In this document: in pieces, positions 7,559-15,937 of the stretch
Layout of the letters: each line of letters starts with the position of its first letter
How positions within the stretch are numbered: the stretch's first letter is position 1
Source: Pseudalgibacter alginicilyticus
GTDB lineage: Bacteria > Bacteroidota > Bacteroidia > Flavobacteriales > Flavobacteriaceae
Direction: 5' to 3'
NCBI RefSeq assembly: GCF_001310225.1
Contig: NZ_CP012898.1
Coordinates: 124,001-188,000 of the forward strand
Length of the DNA stretch: 64,000 nt
Made by a program: the position numbers and the translations under genes
Notes under the pieces: model-generated
What the model saw: the letters and a program-made list of their open reading frames with translations, nothing else
Told to the model about the DNA's origin: nothing
Database searches by the model: none

Positions 7559-8350
7559 ATGTCAACAAACTTATTTGATTTAACAGGAAAAGTAGCATTA
7601 GTAACAGGAGCAGTTCATGGTTTAGGTATGGCTATGGCAAAAGGATTAGGTAATGCAGGAGCAACAATTGTTGTAAATAACAATTCTAATGATGCGTTAG
7701 AAGAAGCGGTAAAAGAATATAAAGCGTCAGGATTAAATGCATATGGTTATGTATTTGATGTAACTGATGATAAAGCCGTTGAAGAATCTATTGCTAAAAT
7801 AGAAAAAGAAGTAGGTCCTATAGATATTTTAGTAAACAATGCTGGAATTATAAAAAGAACGCCTATTGTTGAAATGGAGACTAAAGATTTTGAACTTGTA
7901 GTAAAAGTAGATCTTGTAGGACCATTTATTGTTTCTAAGTATGTTGCTAAAAACATGATTAAAAGAGGCGGAGGAAAAATCATTAACATTTGTTCTATGA
8001 TGAGTGAGTTAGGAAGAGATTCTGTAAGTGCATATGCTGCCGCTAAAGGAGGTTTAAAAATGCTTACAAGAAGTATGGCTACAGAGTGGGCAAAATATAA
8101 TATTCAAACCAATGGTATTGGTCCAGGGTATTTTGCAACAAGCCAAACAGCACCAATTAGAGTAGATGGGCATCCTTTTAATGAATTTATTATGGGGCGT
8201 ACACCAGCAGGACGTTGGGGTAATCCTGAAGATTTACAGGGAGCAGCGATATTTTTAGCATCTAAAGCAAGTGATTTTGTTAACGGTCATGTTGTTTATG
8301 TAGATGGAGGAATTCTTGCTACTATCGGTAAGCCTTCAAATGAAAGTTAA
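7559..8350 (+). CDS. kduD: 2-deoxy-D-gluconate 3-dehydrogenase (SDR)
   Basis: KduD reduces 3-deoxy-D-glycero-2,5-hexodiulosonate to KDG with NAD(P)H. The 263-residue short-chain dehydrogenase has TGAVHGLG (16-23) for cofactor binding, NNAG (93-96), Ser146, and the YAAAK motif (Tyr159, Lys163). Position directly after kduI makes the assignment secure. Together with kdgK and eda this gives a full route from unsaturated uronate to pyruvate and triose phosphate. Confidence 0.93.
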   Translation: MSTNLFDLTGKVALVTGAVHGLGMAMAKGLGNAGATIVVNNNSNDALEEAVKEYKASGLNAYGYVFDVTDDKAVEESIAKIEKEVGPIDILVNNAGIIKRTPIVEMETKDFELVVKVDLVGPFIVSKYVAKNMIKRGGGKIINICSMMSELGRDSVSAYAAAKGGLKMLTRSMATEWAKYNIQTNGIGPGYFATSQTAPIRVDGHPFNEFIMGRTPAGRWGNPEDLQGAAIFLASKASDFVNGHVVYVDGGILATIGKPSNES

Positions 8351-8383
8351 ATCATAATTACTAACGAATTCAATATTATCAAA

Positions 8384-9556
8384 ATGAAAAACGTAAAATC
8401 ATTATTTTTTGTTTTAGCGATTATGTCCTTATCTGCTTGTTCTCAAAAGAATGCAGATAAAACAATTGTCGTAAAAAATTCACTTGATTTAGAAAGAACT
8501 TTTGAAACAGTAACGCTTACAAAAGATTTTTTGAAAGTTGAAGATTTGTCAAACCTTGGCATAAAAGATATTGAAACCAATGAATTGCAAATCACACAAA
8601 CAGTTGATAATGATGAAGATGGTGTTTTTGATCAGTTGTTGTTTCAACCTAAAGTAGCAGCAAATTCAGAAAAAAAATATGTTGTTGTTGAATTGGCTGA
8701 TGAAGAGAAATCAGAAACTATTGAGTATTGCTATTCTCGCTTTGTTCCAGAGCGTACAGATGATTATGCATGGGAAAATAACAGAGTTGCGTTTCGTGTT
8801 TATGGACCAGATGCACAATATCGAGCTGAAAATAACTTGCCGCAACCTACGCTTTCAAGTGGTGTAGATGCTTGGTTAAAAAGAGTTGAATATCCCATAA
8901 TTAATAAGTGGTATAAAAAAGATACCGATAAAACAGGATCTTATCATAAGGATACTGGAGAAGGACTTGATAATTTTCATGTAGGTATAAGTAGAGGAGT
9001 AGGCGGTATAGCTGTTAAGAAAGACACAACATACTATTATTCTAAAAATTATACGAAATGGCGTACAATTACAACAGGCCCAATTAGAACGAGTTTTTAT
9101 TTAGAATATGCTAATTGGGATGCTGGAGGAAACGAAATCATTGAAAGTAAAATTATTAGTCTTGATTATGGTAGTAATTTGAGTAAATTCAATACTACTA
9201 TTCAGGGTGCGAATACAATATCAGCAGGATTAACACTTCATGAAAAGGATGGAGAAGTATCTGGTAGTGATGAAAATGCTTGGGTTAGTTACTGGCAACC
9301 ACATGCAGATTCAGAAATAGGTACAGCGATTGTTGCACCTAAAAAATATTTCTCAGGTTTTGAAAAATATGATACAGAATCTAAAGACGAAAGTAATGCC
9401 TATGCACATTTAAAAGTGATTGATAATTCGGTTGTATATTATGCAGGTTTTGGATGGAAGAAAAGTAAGCAATTCAACACTAAAGATGAATGGGAGTCTT
9501 ATTTAAATTCTTTTTCTAAAAAAATAGAAAACCCATTAGAAGTGACTTTGGAATAG
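8384..9556 (+). CDS. DUF4861-type lipoprotein, third gene of the kduI operon
   Basis: This 390-residue secreted protein has a lipoprotein signal (lipobox LSAC, Cys19), so it is probably anchored in the outer membrane. I place it in DUF4861 from memory, based on the pattern ENNRVAFRVYGPD, GVDAWLKRVEYPI and GTGEGLDNFHVG-like segments (here DTGEGLDNFHVGISRG). Members occur in loci for uronate-containing polysaccharides. The all-beta look suggests a carbohydrate-related fold, but no activity is known to me. It is 33 bases after kduD and is followed by a very strong terminator, so it belongs to the kduI operon. A sugar-acid esterase or lyase-like role is only conjecture. Confidence 0.65.
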   Translation: MKNVKSLFFVLAIMSLSACSQKNADKTIVVKNSLDLERTFETVTLTKDFLKVEDLSNLGIKDIETNELQITQTVDNDEDGVFDQLLFQPKVAANSEKKYVVVELADEEKSETIEYCYSRFVPERTDDYAWENNRVAFRVYGPDAQYRAENNLPQPTLSSGVDAWLKRVEYPIINKWYKKDTDKTGSYHKDTGEGLDNFHVGISRGVGGIAVKKDTTYYYSKNYTKWRTITTGPIRTSFYLEYANWDAGGNEIIESKIISLDYGSNLSKFNTTIQGANTISAGLTLHEKDGEVSGSDENAWVSYWQPHADSEIGTAIVAPKKYFSGFEKYDTESKDESNAYAHLKVIDNSVVYYAGFGWKKSKQFNTKDEWESYLNSFSKKIENPLEVTLE

Positions 9557-9600
9557 TTTTAATGCTTAAGGCGTTAAACGTTTATTTTGTTAAATAGTTA

Positions 9601-9660
9601 AAAAGCCTCTCCTAAAATTTAAAGTTTTTACTTTAAATTTTAGGAGAGGCTTTTTTTAAT
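9601..9660 (+). terminator. Terminator of the kduI operon
   Basis: A 24-base perfect stem (9601-9624 with 9631-9654) has a 6-base loop and is followed by T7. The stem is unusually long for a bacterial terminator. Its symmetry means it can act on both strands. Confidence 0.85.
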
Positions 9661-9750
9661 TTATTAATAGTAGTACGTTTTCATAAATTAAAAAGTTTAT
9701 TTTTGATTCATCCAAAAAAACATTGCTTTATATACTAAAAAACATATAAA

Positions 9751-10965
9751 ATGTCAAAAAACACAACAAACCTATTTGCTCTTAAGGGAAAAATTCAAAA
9801 TTATGCATGGGGTGGTAAACAGTTTATTCCAGAATTATTAGGAATGGAAGCTAATGATGAAAAATGTGCAGAATATTGGTTAGGAGCCCATGCCAATGCA
9901 CCATCAACTATTTTAACAACTGAAGGGAATCAATCTTTAAATGATTTCCTGAAATCAAACCTTGTTGCTAGCTTAGGAAGTGAGGTTGTTAATAAATTTG
10001 GGCGTTTGCCATTCTTATTTAAGGTATTAGATGTGCATGATATGCTATCCATTCAAGTACATCCATCCAAAAAAGAAGCAGAAAAAGGCTTTAAAAATGA
10101 AAATGATTTAGGAATTCCGATAACAGCTCCTCATAGAAATTATAAAGATGATAATCATAAACCTGAAATAATGGTAGCCTTAAGTGAGTTTTGGTTGTTA
10201 CACGGGTTTTTACCAAAAAATCAATTGATTCAAAGATTAAAAAATACACCTGAGTTTGTTGGGTTATTACCAATTTTTGAAAAAGAAAGTTACTATGGAC
10301 TTTATAAAAAAGTAATGGAACAATCTCAAGAGGCAAGCAATAAAATGTTAGCACCTTTAGTTGAGCGTATTATGCCATTGTACTTAGCAGGGAAATTAGA
10401 TAAATCAAGTCCAGATTATTGGGCAGCCAAAGCTGTTGATTCAGCAGAAGATAAAACCCTTTTAGATAAAGGTATTTATTCTATCTATTTTTTCAACATT
10501 CTAAAAGCAAATAAAGGAGAAGCAATTTTTCAAGATGCTGGTATTCCTCATGCTTATTTAGAAGGTCAAAATATGGAGTTAATGGCAAATTCAGATAATG
10601 TGTTACGTGGTGGTTTAACTCCTAAACATATTGATGTCCCAGAACTGCTTAAACATATTACTTTTGAAGAAACTATTCCAAATATTATGCAAGGAACGTT
10701 GCAAGATGATGGTTTGGAGCGTATTTATAAAACAATAGCACCAGACTTTGAGCTTAGTAAAATTGATATTTCTAGTGTAAAAGCATATCAATCACAATCT
10801 AAAACAGCTCAAATTATAATGATTATTGAAGGTCAAGCAGAAATAAAAGAAGGAAACACAGTTTTGACTCTTAAAAAAGGAGAATCCGCATTTTTGAAAG
10901 CCCAAAGTGTATATAGCATATCTACTTTAACTTCAGCGATAATTTATAAAGCCACAGCTCCCTAA
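9751..10965 (+). CDS. manA: Mannose-6-phosphate isomerase, class I
   Basis: ManA interconverts mannose-6-phosphate and fructose-6-phosphate. The 404-residue protein has the zinc ligands of type I enzymes: Gln and His in LSIQVHPSKKE, the Glu in KPEIMVALSEF, and the His in GIPHAYLEGQNMELMANSDN. NVLRGGLTPKHID is also characteristic. It has its own promoter region after the upstream terminator. It may feed mannose-derived carbon or make GDP-mannose precursors; the window does not decide which. Confidence 0.95.
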   Translation: MSKNTTNLFALKGKIQNYAWGGKQFIPELLGMEANDEKCAEYWLGAHANAPSTILTTEGNQSLNDFLKSNLVASLGSEVVNKFGRLPFLFKVLDVHDMLSIQVHPSKKEAEKGFKNENDLGIPITAPHRNYKDDNHKPEIMVALSEFWLLHGFLPKNQLIQRLKNTPEFVGLLPIFEKESYYGLYKKVMEQSQEASNKMLAPLVERIMPLYLAGKLDKSSPDYWAAKAVDSAEDKTLLDKGIYSIYFFNILKANKGEAIFQDAGIPHAYLEGQNMELMANSDNVLRGGLTPKHIDVPELLKHITFEETIPNIMQGTLQDDGLERIYKTIAPDFELSKIDISSVKAYQSQSKTAQIIMIIEGQAEIKEGNTVLTLKKGESAFLKAQSVYSISTLTSAIIYKATAP

Positions 10966-11067
10966 ATTTTTAAAATGAATGAGATAAATAGCATCATATA
11001 AAAATAAAAAATGACAGTCAGTTAGAGACTTTGTTTAAGTATAAAACACTTAGCTGTTATTTTATTA

Positions 11068-11075
11068 TATATTTG
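11068..11075 (+). promoter_or_regulatory. Candidate -7 box upstream of the transketolase gene
   Basis: TATATTTG matches TAnnTTTG, 83 bases before the ATG. No matching -33 element was found. Confidence 0.35.
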
Positions 11076-11158
11076 CAAAAAAATGTTTTTATTCTATAAT
11101 TCCTTTGGAAAAAGTATAATTCAACGTAAAAACTATTTAGAATTAACTATAAATTAAA

Positions 11159-13192
11159 ATGAACAAAAAAATTGATCAACAATCAGCAGATAACATAAGG
11201 GCGCTTGCTGTAGCCATGGTAGAAAAAGCAAATTCAGGACACCCAGGAGGTCCTATGGGAGGTGCAGATTTTATGCATATTCTGTATTCTGAATTCTTTA
11301 ATTATGACCCATCAGATATGGAATGGCCATTTAGAGATCGTTTTTTTATGGATGCTGGTCACTTATCAACTTTAATGTATGCCCAATATTATCTTTTAGG
11401 AAACTATACAAAAGATGATGTTGCTAATTTTAGACAATGGGGTTCTATAACACCAGGTCACCCAGAGGTTGATGTAAAGCGTGGTATTGAAAATACATCT
11501 GGTCCCTTAGGTCAAGGCCATACTATGGGTGTGGGAGCAGCTATTGCCGCTAAGTTCTTACAGGCTCGTTTTGGAGACTGGATGAATCATAAAATTTATG
11601 GTTTTATTTCTGATGGAGGTATCCAAGAAGAAATTTCACAAGGTGCTGGGCGTATTGCTGGGCATTTAGGATTGAGCAATTTTATCATGTTTTTTGATTC
11701 TAATGATATTCAATTATCAACTTCTACAGATGAAGTAACTACAGAGGATACAGCTATGAAATATGAAGCTTGGGGATGGAAGGTAGTTACAATTGATGGA
11801 CATAATCACGAAGAAATTAGAAAAGCATTGACAGATGCTAATAATGAAACTGAAAAACCAACCTTAATAATAGGAAAAACAATTATGGGAAAAGGTTGTG
11901 TTACGGTAGATGGAGATATGTTTGAAGGTTATTGTGAATTGCATGGACAACCTATTGGTGCTACAGGTGCAGATTATACAAAAACCTTGATCAACTTAGG
12001 AGCAAACCCAGAAAGTCCATTTGATATATTTGATGATGTTCAAGAGTTTTACAAAAATCTATTAACAGAAAAAACGGCTAAAGCTGCTGAAAAGAAAGCA
12101 GAGATTTTAACGTGGAGGCAAGCAAACGAAGCCTTGGCTTCAAAATTAGATTTCTTCTTGTCAGGAGAATTACCAGAATTAGATTTTTCAACCATAACTC
12201 ATAAAGCTGGTTTAGCAACACGAGCAGCCTCTTCAGGGGTTTTAGGGTATTTGGCTGAAAATGTTGAGAATATGATTGTGTCGTCTGCTGATTTATCAAA
12301 TTCAGATAAAACAGACGGATTTTTAAAGAAAACACAGGCGCTTCAAAAAGGCGATTTTTCAGGATCATTTTTACAAGCAGGTGTTGCTGAGTTAACTATG
12401 GCATGTATTGCTAATGGTATTGCGCTTCACGGAGGAATTATTCCAGTAGTAGCAACATTCTTTGTATTTTCAGATTATATGAAACCAGCCATTCGTTTGA
12501 GTGGTATTCAAGAATTGGGTGTGAAATACGTTTGGACGCATGATGCTTTTAGAGTTGGAGAGGATGGACCAACACACCAACCAGTAGAGCAAGAAGCTCA
12601 AATACGTTTATTAGAAAAATTAAAGAACCATAGCGGAAACCCAAGTTTCTTGGCTTTACGTCCTGCAGATTCTGCAGAAACCAGCGTAGCTTGGAAAATG
12701 GCCTTAGAAAATAAAAACACCCCAACAGGATTAATTCTTTCTCGTCAAGGTATTAAAGATATAGTCCCGCAAGGAGCGTCAAGATACAAAGAAGCTTTAG
12801 CTGCTGAAAAAGGAGGGTATTTAGTAAAAGAAGTTGAAAATCCAGATGTGGTTTTAATCGCAAATGGATCTGAAGTTGCAACCTTATTTGCAGCAGCAGA
12901 GATTCTAGAGTCTCAACATAACTTAAAAGTGAATATTGCTTCGGTAATTTCAGAAGGGGTTTTCAGATTACAATCTAAAGACTATCAAAACTCTGTAATT
13001 CCTAAAAATAAACCATTATTTGGCCTAACGGCTGGCTTACCAGTTAATTTAGAAGGTTTGGTAGGTGATAGCGGTAAAGTATTCGGGTTAGAGCATTTTG
13101 GCTATTCAGCACCAGCATCTGTATTAGATGATAAATTTGGCTTTACAGGCGAAAAAGTAAGCAAACAAGTATTGGCTTATTTAAATAAATAA
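11159..13192 (+). CDS. tkt: Transketolase
   Basis: This single-chain, ThDP-dependent enzyme of 677 residues transfers two-carbon units in the non-oxidative pentose phosphate pathway. Landmarks are SGHPGGPMGGADFMHILY near residue 26, TSGPLGQGHTMGVG near 117, SDGGIQEEISQG (a variant of the usual GDG ThDP motif) near 148, and DGPTHQPVEQE near 468. The C-terminal domain ends with FGLEHFGYSAPA. The transaldolase-like gene follows by 28 bases, so the two are cotranscribed. They could handle triose phosphate from the uronate route. Confidence 0.95.
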   Translation: MNKKIDQQSADNIRALAVAMVEKANSGHPGGPMGGADFMHILYSEFFNYDPSDMEWPFRDRFFMDAGHLSTLMYAQYYLLGNYTKDDVANFRQWGSITPGHPEVDVKRGIENTSGPLGQGHTMGVGAAIAAKFLQARFGDWMNHKIYGFISDGGIQEEISQGAGRIAGHLGLSNFIMFFDSNDIQLSTSTDEVTTEDTAMKYEAWGWKVVTIDGHNHEEIRKALTDANNETEKPTLIIGKTIMGKGCVTVDGDMFEGYCELHGQPIGATGADYTKTLINLGANPESPFDIFDDVQEFYKNLLTEKTAKAAEKKAEILTWRQANEALASKLDFFLSGELPELDFSTITHKAGLATRAASSGVLGYLAENVENMIVSSADLSNSDKTDGFLKKTQALQKGDFSGSFLQAGVAELTMACIANGIALHGGIIPVVATFFVFSDYMKPAIRLSGIQELGVKYVWTHDAFRVGEDGPTHQPVEQEAQIRLLEKLKNHSGNPSFLALRPADSAETSVAWKMALENKNTPTGLILSRQGIKDIVPQGASRYKEALAAEKGGYLVKEVENPDVVLIANGSEVATLFAAAEILESQHNLKVNIASVISEGVFRLQSKDYQNSVIPKNKPLFGLTAGLPVNLEGLVGDSGKVFGLEHFGYSAPASVLDDKFGFTGEKVSKQVLAYLNK

Positions 13193-13220
13193 TGTTTTTA
13201 ATAAATTAAAAAATAAAGAA

Positions 13221-13874
13221 ATGAAGTTTTTTATTGATACAGCAAACCTTAGTGATATTGAAGAAGCACAAGCTTTAGGTGTTTTAGATGGCGTAACAAC
13301 TAATCCTTCTTTAATGGCCAAAGAAGGGATTACCGGTGAAACAAATATATTAGCACACTATAAGAAGATTTGTAATATTGTTGAAGGCGATGTAAGTGCA
13401 GAAGTTATTTCAACTGATTTTGAAGGCATGGTAAAAGAAGGTGAAGCATTGGCTGCTTTACACCCTCAAATTGTGGTAAAACTACCAATGATAGCAGCAG
13501 GTGTAAAAGCGTGTAAGTATTTTTCAGACAAAGGTATAAGAACTAACGTAACATTGGTTTTTTCTGTAGGACAAGCATTATTAGCTGCAAAAGCAGGAGC
13601 TACTTATGTATCGCCATTTATTGGAAGATTGGATGATATATCTACCGATGGTTTAAATCTTATTGCAGAAATAAGACAAGTTTATGATAATTATGCTTTT
13701 GATACTCAAATTTTAGCAGCTTCTGTGCGTCATACAATGCACGTTATTGATTGTGCTAAAATTGGAAGTGATGTTATGACAGGACCATTATCATCCATTA
13801 CGGGTCTATTAAAACACCCATTAACCGATAGTGGTTTAGCAAAGTTTTTAGAAGATTATAAAAAAGGGAATTAG
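13221..13874 (+). CDS. Small transaldolase / fructose-6-phosphate aldolase
   Basis: This 217-residue TIM-barrel protein belongs to the short transaldolase/FSA family. GVTTNPSLMAKEG near residue 24 is the family signature, and the Schiff-base lysine is Lys87 in IVVKLPMI. Transaldolase and FSA activities are hard to separate by sequence. Cotranscription with transketolase favours transaldolase. Confidence 0.9.
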   Translation: MKFFIDTANLSDIEEAQALGVLDGVTTNPSLMAKEGITGETNILAHYKKICNIVEGDVSAEVISTDFEGMVKEGEALAALHPQIVVKLPMIAAGVKACKYFSDKGIRTNVTLVFSVGQALLAAKAGATYVSPFIGRLDDISTDGLNLIAEIRQVYDNYAFDTQILAASVRHTMHVIDCAKIGSDVMTGPLSSITGLLKHPLTDSGLAKFLEDYKKGN

Positions 13875-13902
13875 CGTTTAATATAATAGACTATATAATA
13901 AT

Positions 13903-13935
13903 AAAGCCTGATAAATTTTATCAGGCTTTGTTGTT
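13903..13935. terminator. Terminator after the transaldolase gene
   Basis: AAAGCCTGATA pairs with TATCAGGCTTT around a small loop. It lies between the convergent transaldolase and metallophosphoesterase genes and can serve both. Confidence 0.7.
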
Positions 13936-14003
13936 TGTAATCATAACTCAATTTTTTTAAACTACCCAACCTATTTCATTAAAAAAGTAGAGTAATATTG
14001 TGG

Positions 14004-15932
14004 CTATTTACTTTCTATTTTAGTTAATTTGCCAGTTTTATAATCTATTATAAAGTTATTTGAAGGCGAGCCATTTAAAAATTTTGAAAAAGCATTGTAA
14101 AACTCTGTTAACTTTTGTCTGTTTATATCAGTAACTTTTTTTGATATATTCAAATTGTAATTTTTAAAAAGCCATTGATATATTGAAATTTGTTTTATTC
14201 CAATATCATCAATAGCTAAAATATCTGCATTTCTAATTCTGTAAAAGTCAAAAATCAAATCAAAAGCCGTCCATTGCTCAAAATCGTGAAAAGAAAACTC
14301 AGATTTCTTTAAGGCCATTCTAGCTTTGTCTTTTGCGGTTTTCCAATCGGTTTTATATAATTCTTTATTGTCAAACATAGTTTGAAGATCTATCTCAGGA
14401 TTTAAATAAGGAAGAAGAAGTAGCTCTTCTGCTGAAATGTTTAGCATAAAATTTTTAAAATTAGAATCCCAGTCATCTTTTAGAAAACGCAATCTAACAA
14501 GCTCTTTTAAATGAAAGATGGTAAAATCTTTATATGAATTTGTTTTTAAAATATCATAATTCCATACAGGGAGTTTGTTTTCTTTTAAAAAAGTATATTC
14601 TTGTTCATATAAAGGAAATAATTCATTAAAATTAGGAATTTTGTTAATAGTTATTGTGTTTACTTCAATAGTACTATTGGGTTTAATTTTTAATATTTTG
14701 TAGCCAGGAATATATGCTGCTATGGATGGTGTTTGGATATTGACTATTGATTTTTCGTTTGAAAACGTTCTAATTCCAGTATCATTTATATGCATATGCC
14801 CCCCAACATGAACGGTAATACCTGCTTCAGATAATAGTTTGGCTACCATTTCATTGGGCACGCGTTCTAATTGCCATTTATTTCCATTAAAAAAAGATTT
14901 TAAGGTTTCGGAAGCATCATCATTAAAGTCTATTATTGGGTAATGACTAAAAGCAATAAGGGTTTTGTTAAGCCGTTTAGCTTCATTTGCAATTGTTTCT
15001 ATCCATGTAAGTAAATGTTTTTTATGAGTAACTACATTGTTATAGCCAATGCTTGCACTGCCATAATTTTTTGGGTTTAAAGGATTACCATTTGTAGTTC
15101 TTTTGGGGATATAAACATTAGCATCAATAGCTAATAGCCATACGTTAGGCGTAGGCTCTACCACGTAACTAGCATCAGGAATGGTATATCCAGGTACAAT
15201 ATCATACATTCTTTTTTCAAGGGGAGCATTAGCTAATGCTTTATCATATGTGTAATTATCTGCTTTATAATTTGAAAATGGTGTAGCCCAGAATAAATAA
15301 TTTTTTTGAGGAGAAAAGCCATAGGGTTTCAAATGGCTAAAAATACCTTTGTAACCTAATTTTTTTATATCTTCTGAAATGATATTAGGTAGTTTATTAT
15401 CATTCTTATTACTGGATTTTGAGTTGCTATAAATGCCTTGTGCTTGTCCATTAATTCCCATAAAGTCCGATTTCCCAGATTCTTGTGCAAAAGGTCCTAC
15501 TGGATCATGATTACCAGTTGTAATAAAAAATTGCATATCATAAGTACTGCTATAAGTCTGTAAAATTTGTTGCAATCCTCTTAAATGGATGGTTTGTCCG
15601 TCATCGGTAAAATCTCCTGGTAATGCAACGAATTTTATGCCTTTGGCAGCCATATCATCTAAAGCAGCAAAAAGAGCAAAATAATTTTCATTAAAAATCC
15701 GTGTAGAATGCAATTGAGCGTCCATTGTTCTTAATAAGGTAAACTTATTTGTTTTATTATTAAAAACACCTTGGTAGTCAGTATCCGAAAATTTTCCATA
15801 GATGTCTTGAAAGTGAATATCGGCTATAAAAGCTATCTGAATATCTTGCGTATCGATAGAGACCGGTTTTTGAGCAATAATTGACGTTACTACAAAATAA
15901 ATTATAAAAACGATAGGGCGAAATGAATACAT
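14004..15932 (-). CDS. Secreted metallophosphoesterase
   Basis: This 642-residue protein has an N-terminal signal peptide (VFIIYFVVTSIIA) and a calcineurin-type metallophosphatase domain. The metal motifs occur in order: DIHF near residue 36, GDFTDDGQ near 106, GNHDPVGPF near 139, SHYPIIDF near 328, and GGHMHIND near 372. The distant C-terminal half (about 420-642), with LVRLRFLKDDWDSNF, has no domain I recognise. The layout recalls acid-sphingomyelinase-like phosphodiesterases. It starts 5 bases after the alkaline phosphatase fusion gene and is clearly cotranscribed. The substrate is probably a phosphodiester or monoester outside the cytoplasm. Confidence 0.85.
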   Translation of the reverse strand: MYSFRPIVFIIYFVVTSIIAQKPVSIDTQDIQIAFIADIHFQDIYGKFSDTDYQGVFNNKTNKFTLLRTMDAQLHSTRIFNENYFALFAALDDMAAKGIKFVALPGDFTDDGQTIHLRGLQQILQTYSSTYDMQFFITTGNHDPVGPFAQESGKSDFMGINGQAQGIYSNSKSSNKNDNKLPNIISEDIKKLGYKGIFSHLKPYGFSPQKNYLFWATPFSNYKADNYTYDKALANAPLEKRMYDIVPGYTIPDASYVVEPTPNVWLLAIDANVYIPKRTTNGNPLNPKNYGSASIGYNNVVTHKKHLLTWIETIANEAKRLNKTLIAFSHYPIIDFNDDASETLKSFFNGNKWQLERVPNEMVAKLLSEAGITVHVGGHMHINDTGIRTFSNEKSIVNIQTPSIAAYIPGYKILKIKPNSTIEVNTITINKIPNFNELFPLYEQEYTFLKENKLPVWNYDILKTNSYKDFTIFHLKELVRLRFLKDDWDSNFKNFMLNISAEELLLLPYLNPEIDLQTMFDNKELYKTDWKTAKDKARMALKKSEFSFHDFEQWTAFDLIFDFYRIRNADILAIDDIGIKQISIYQWLFKNYNLNISKKVTDINRQKLTEFYNAFSKFLNGSPSNNFIIDYKTGKLTKIESK

Positions 15933-15937
15933 GAAGT

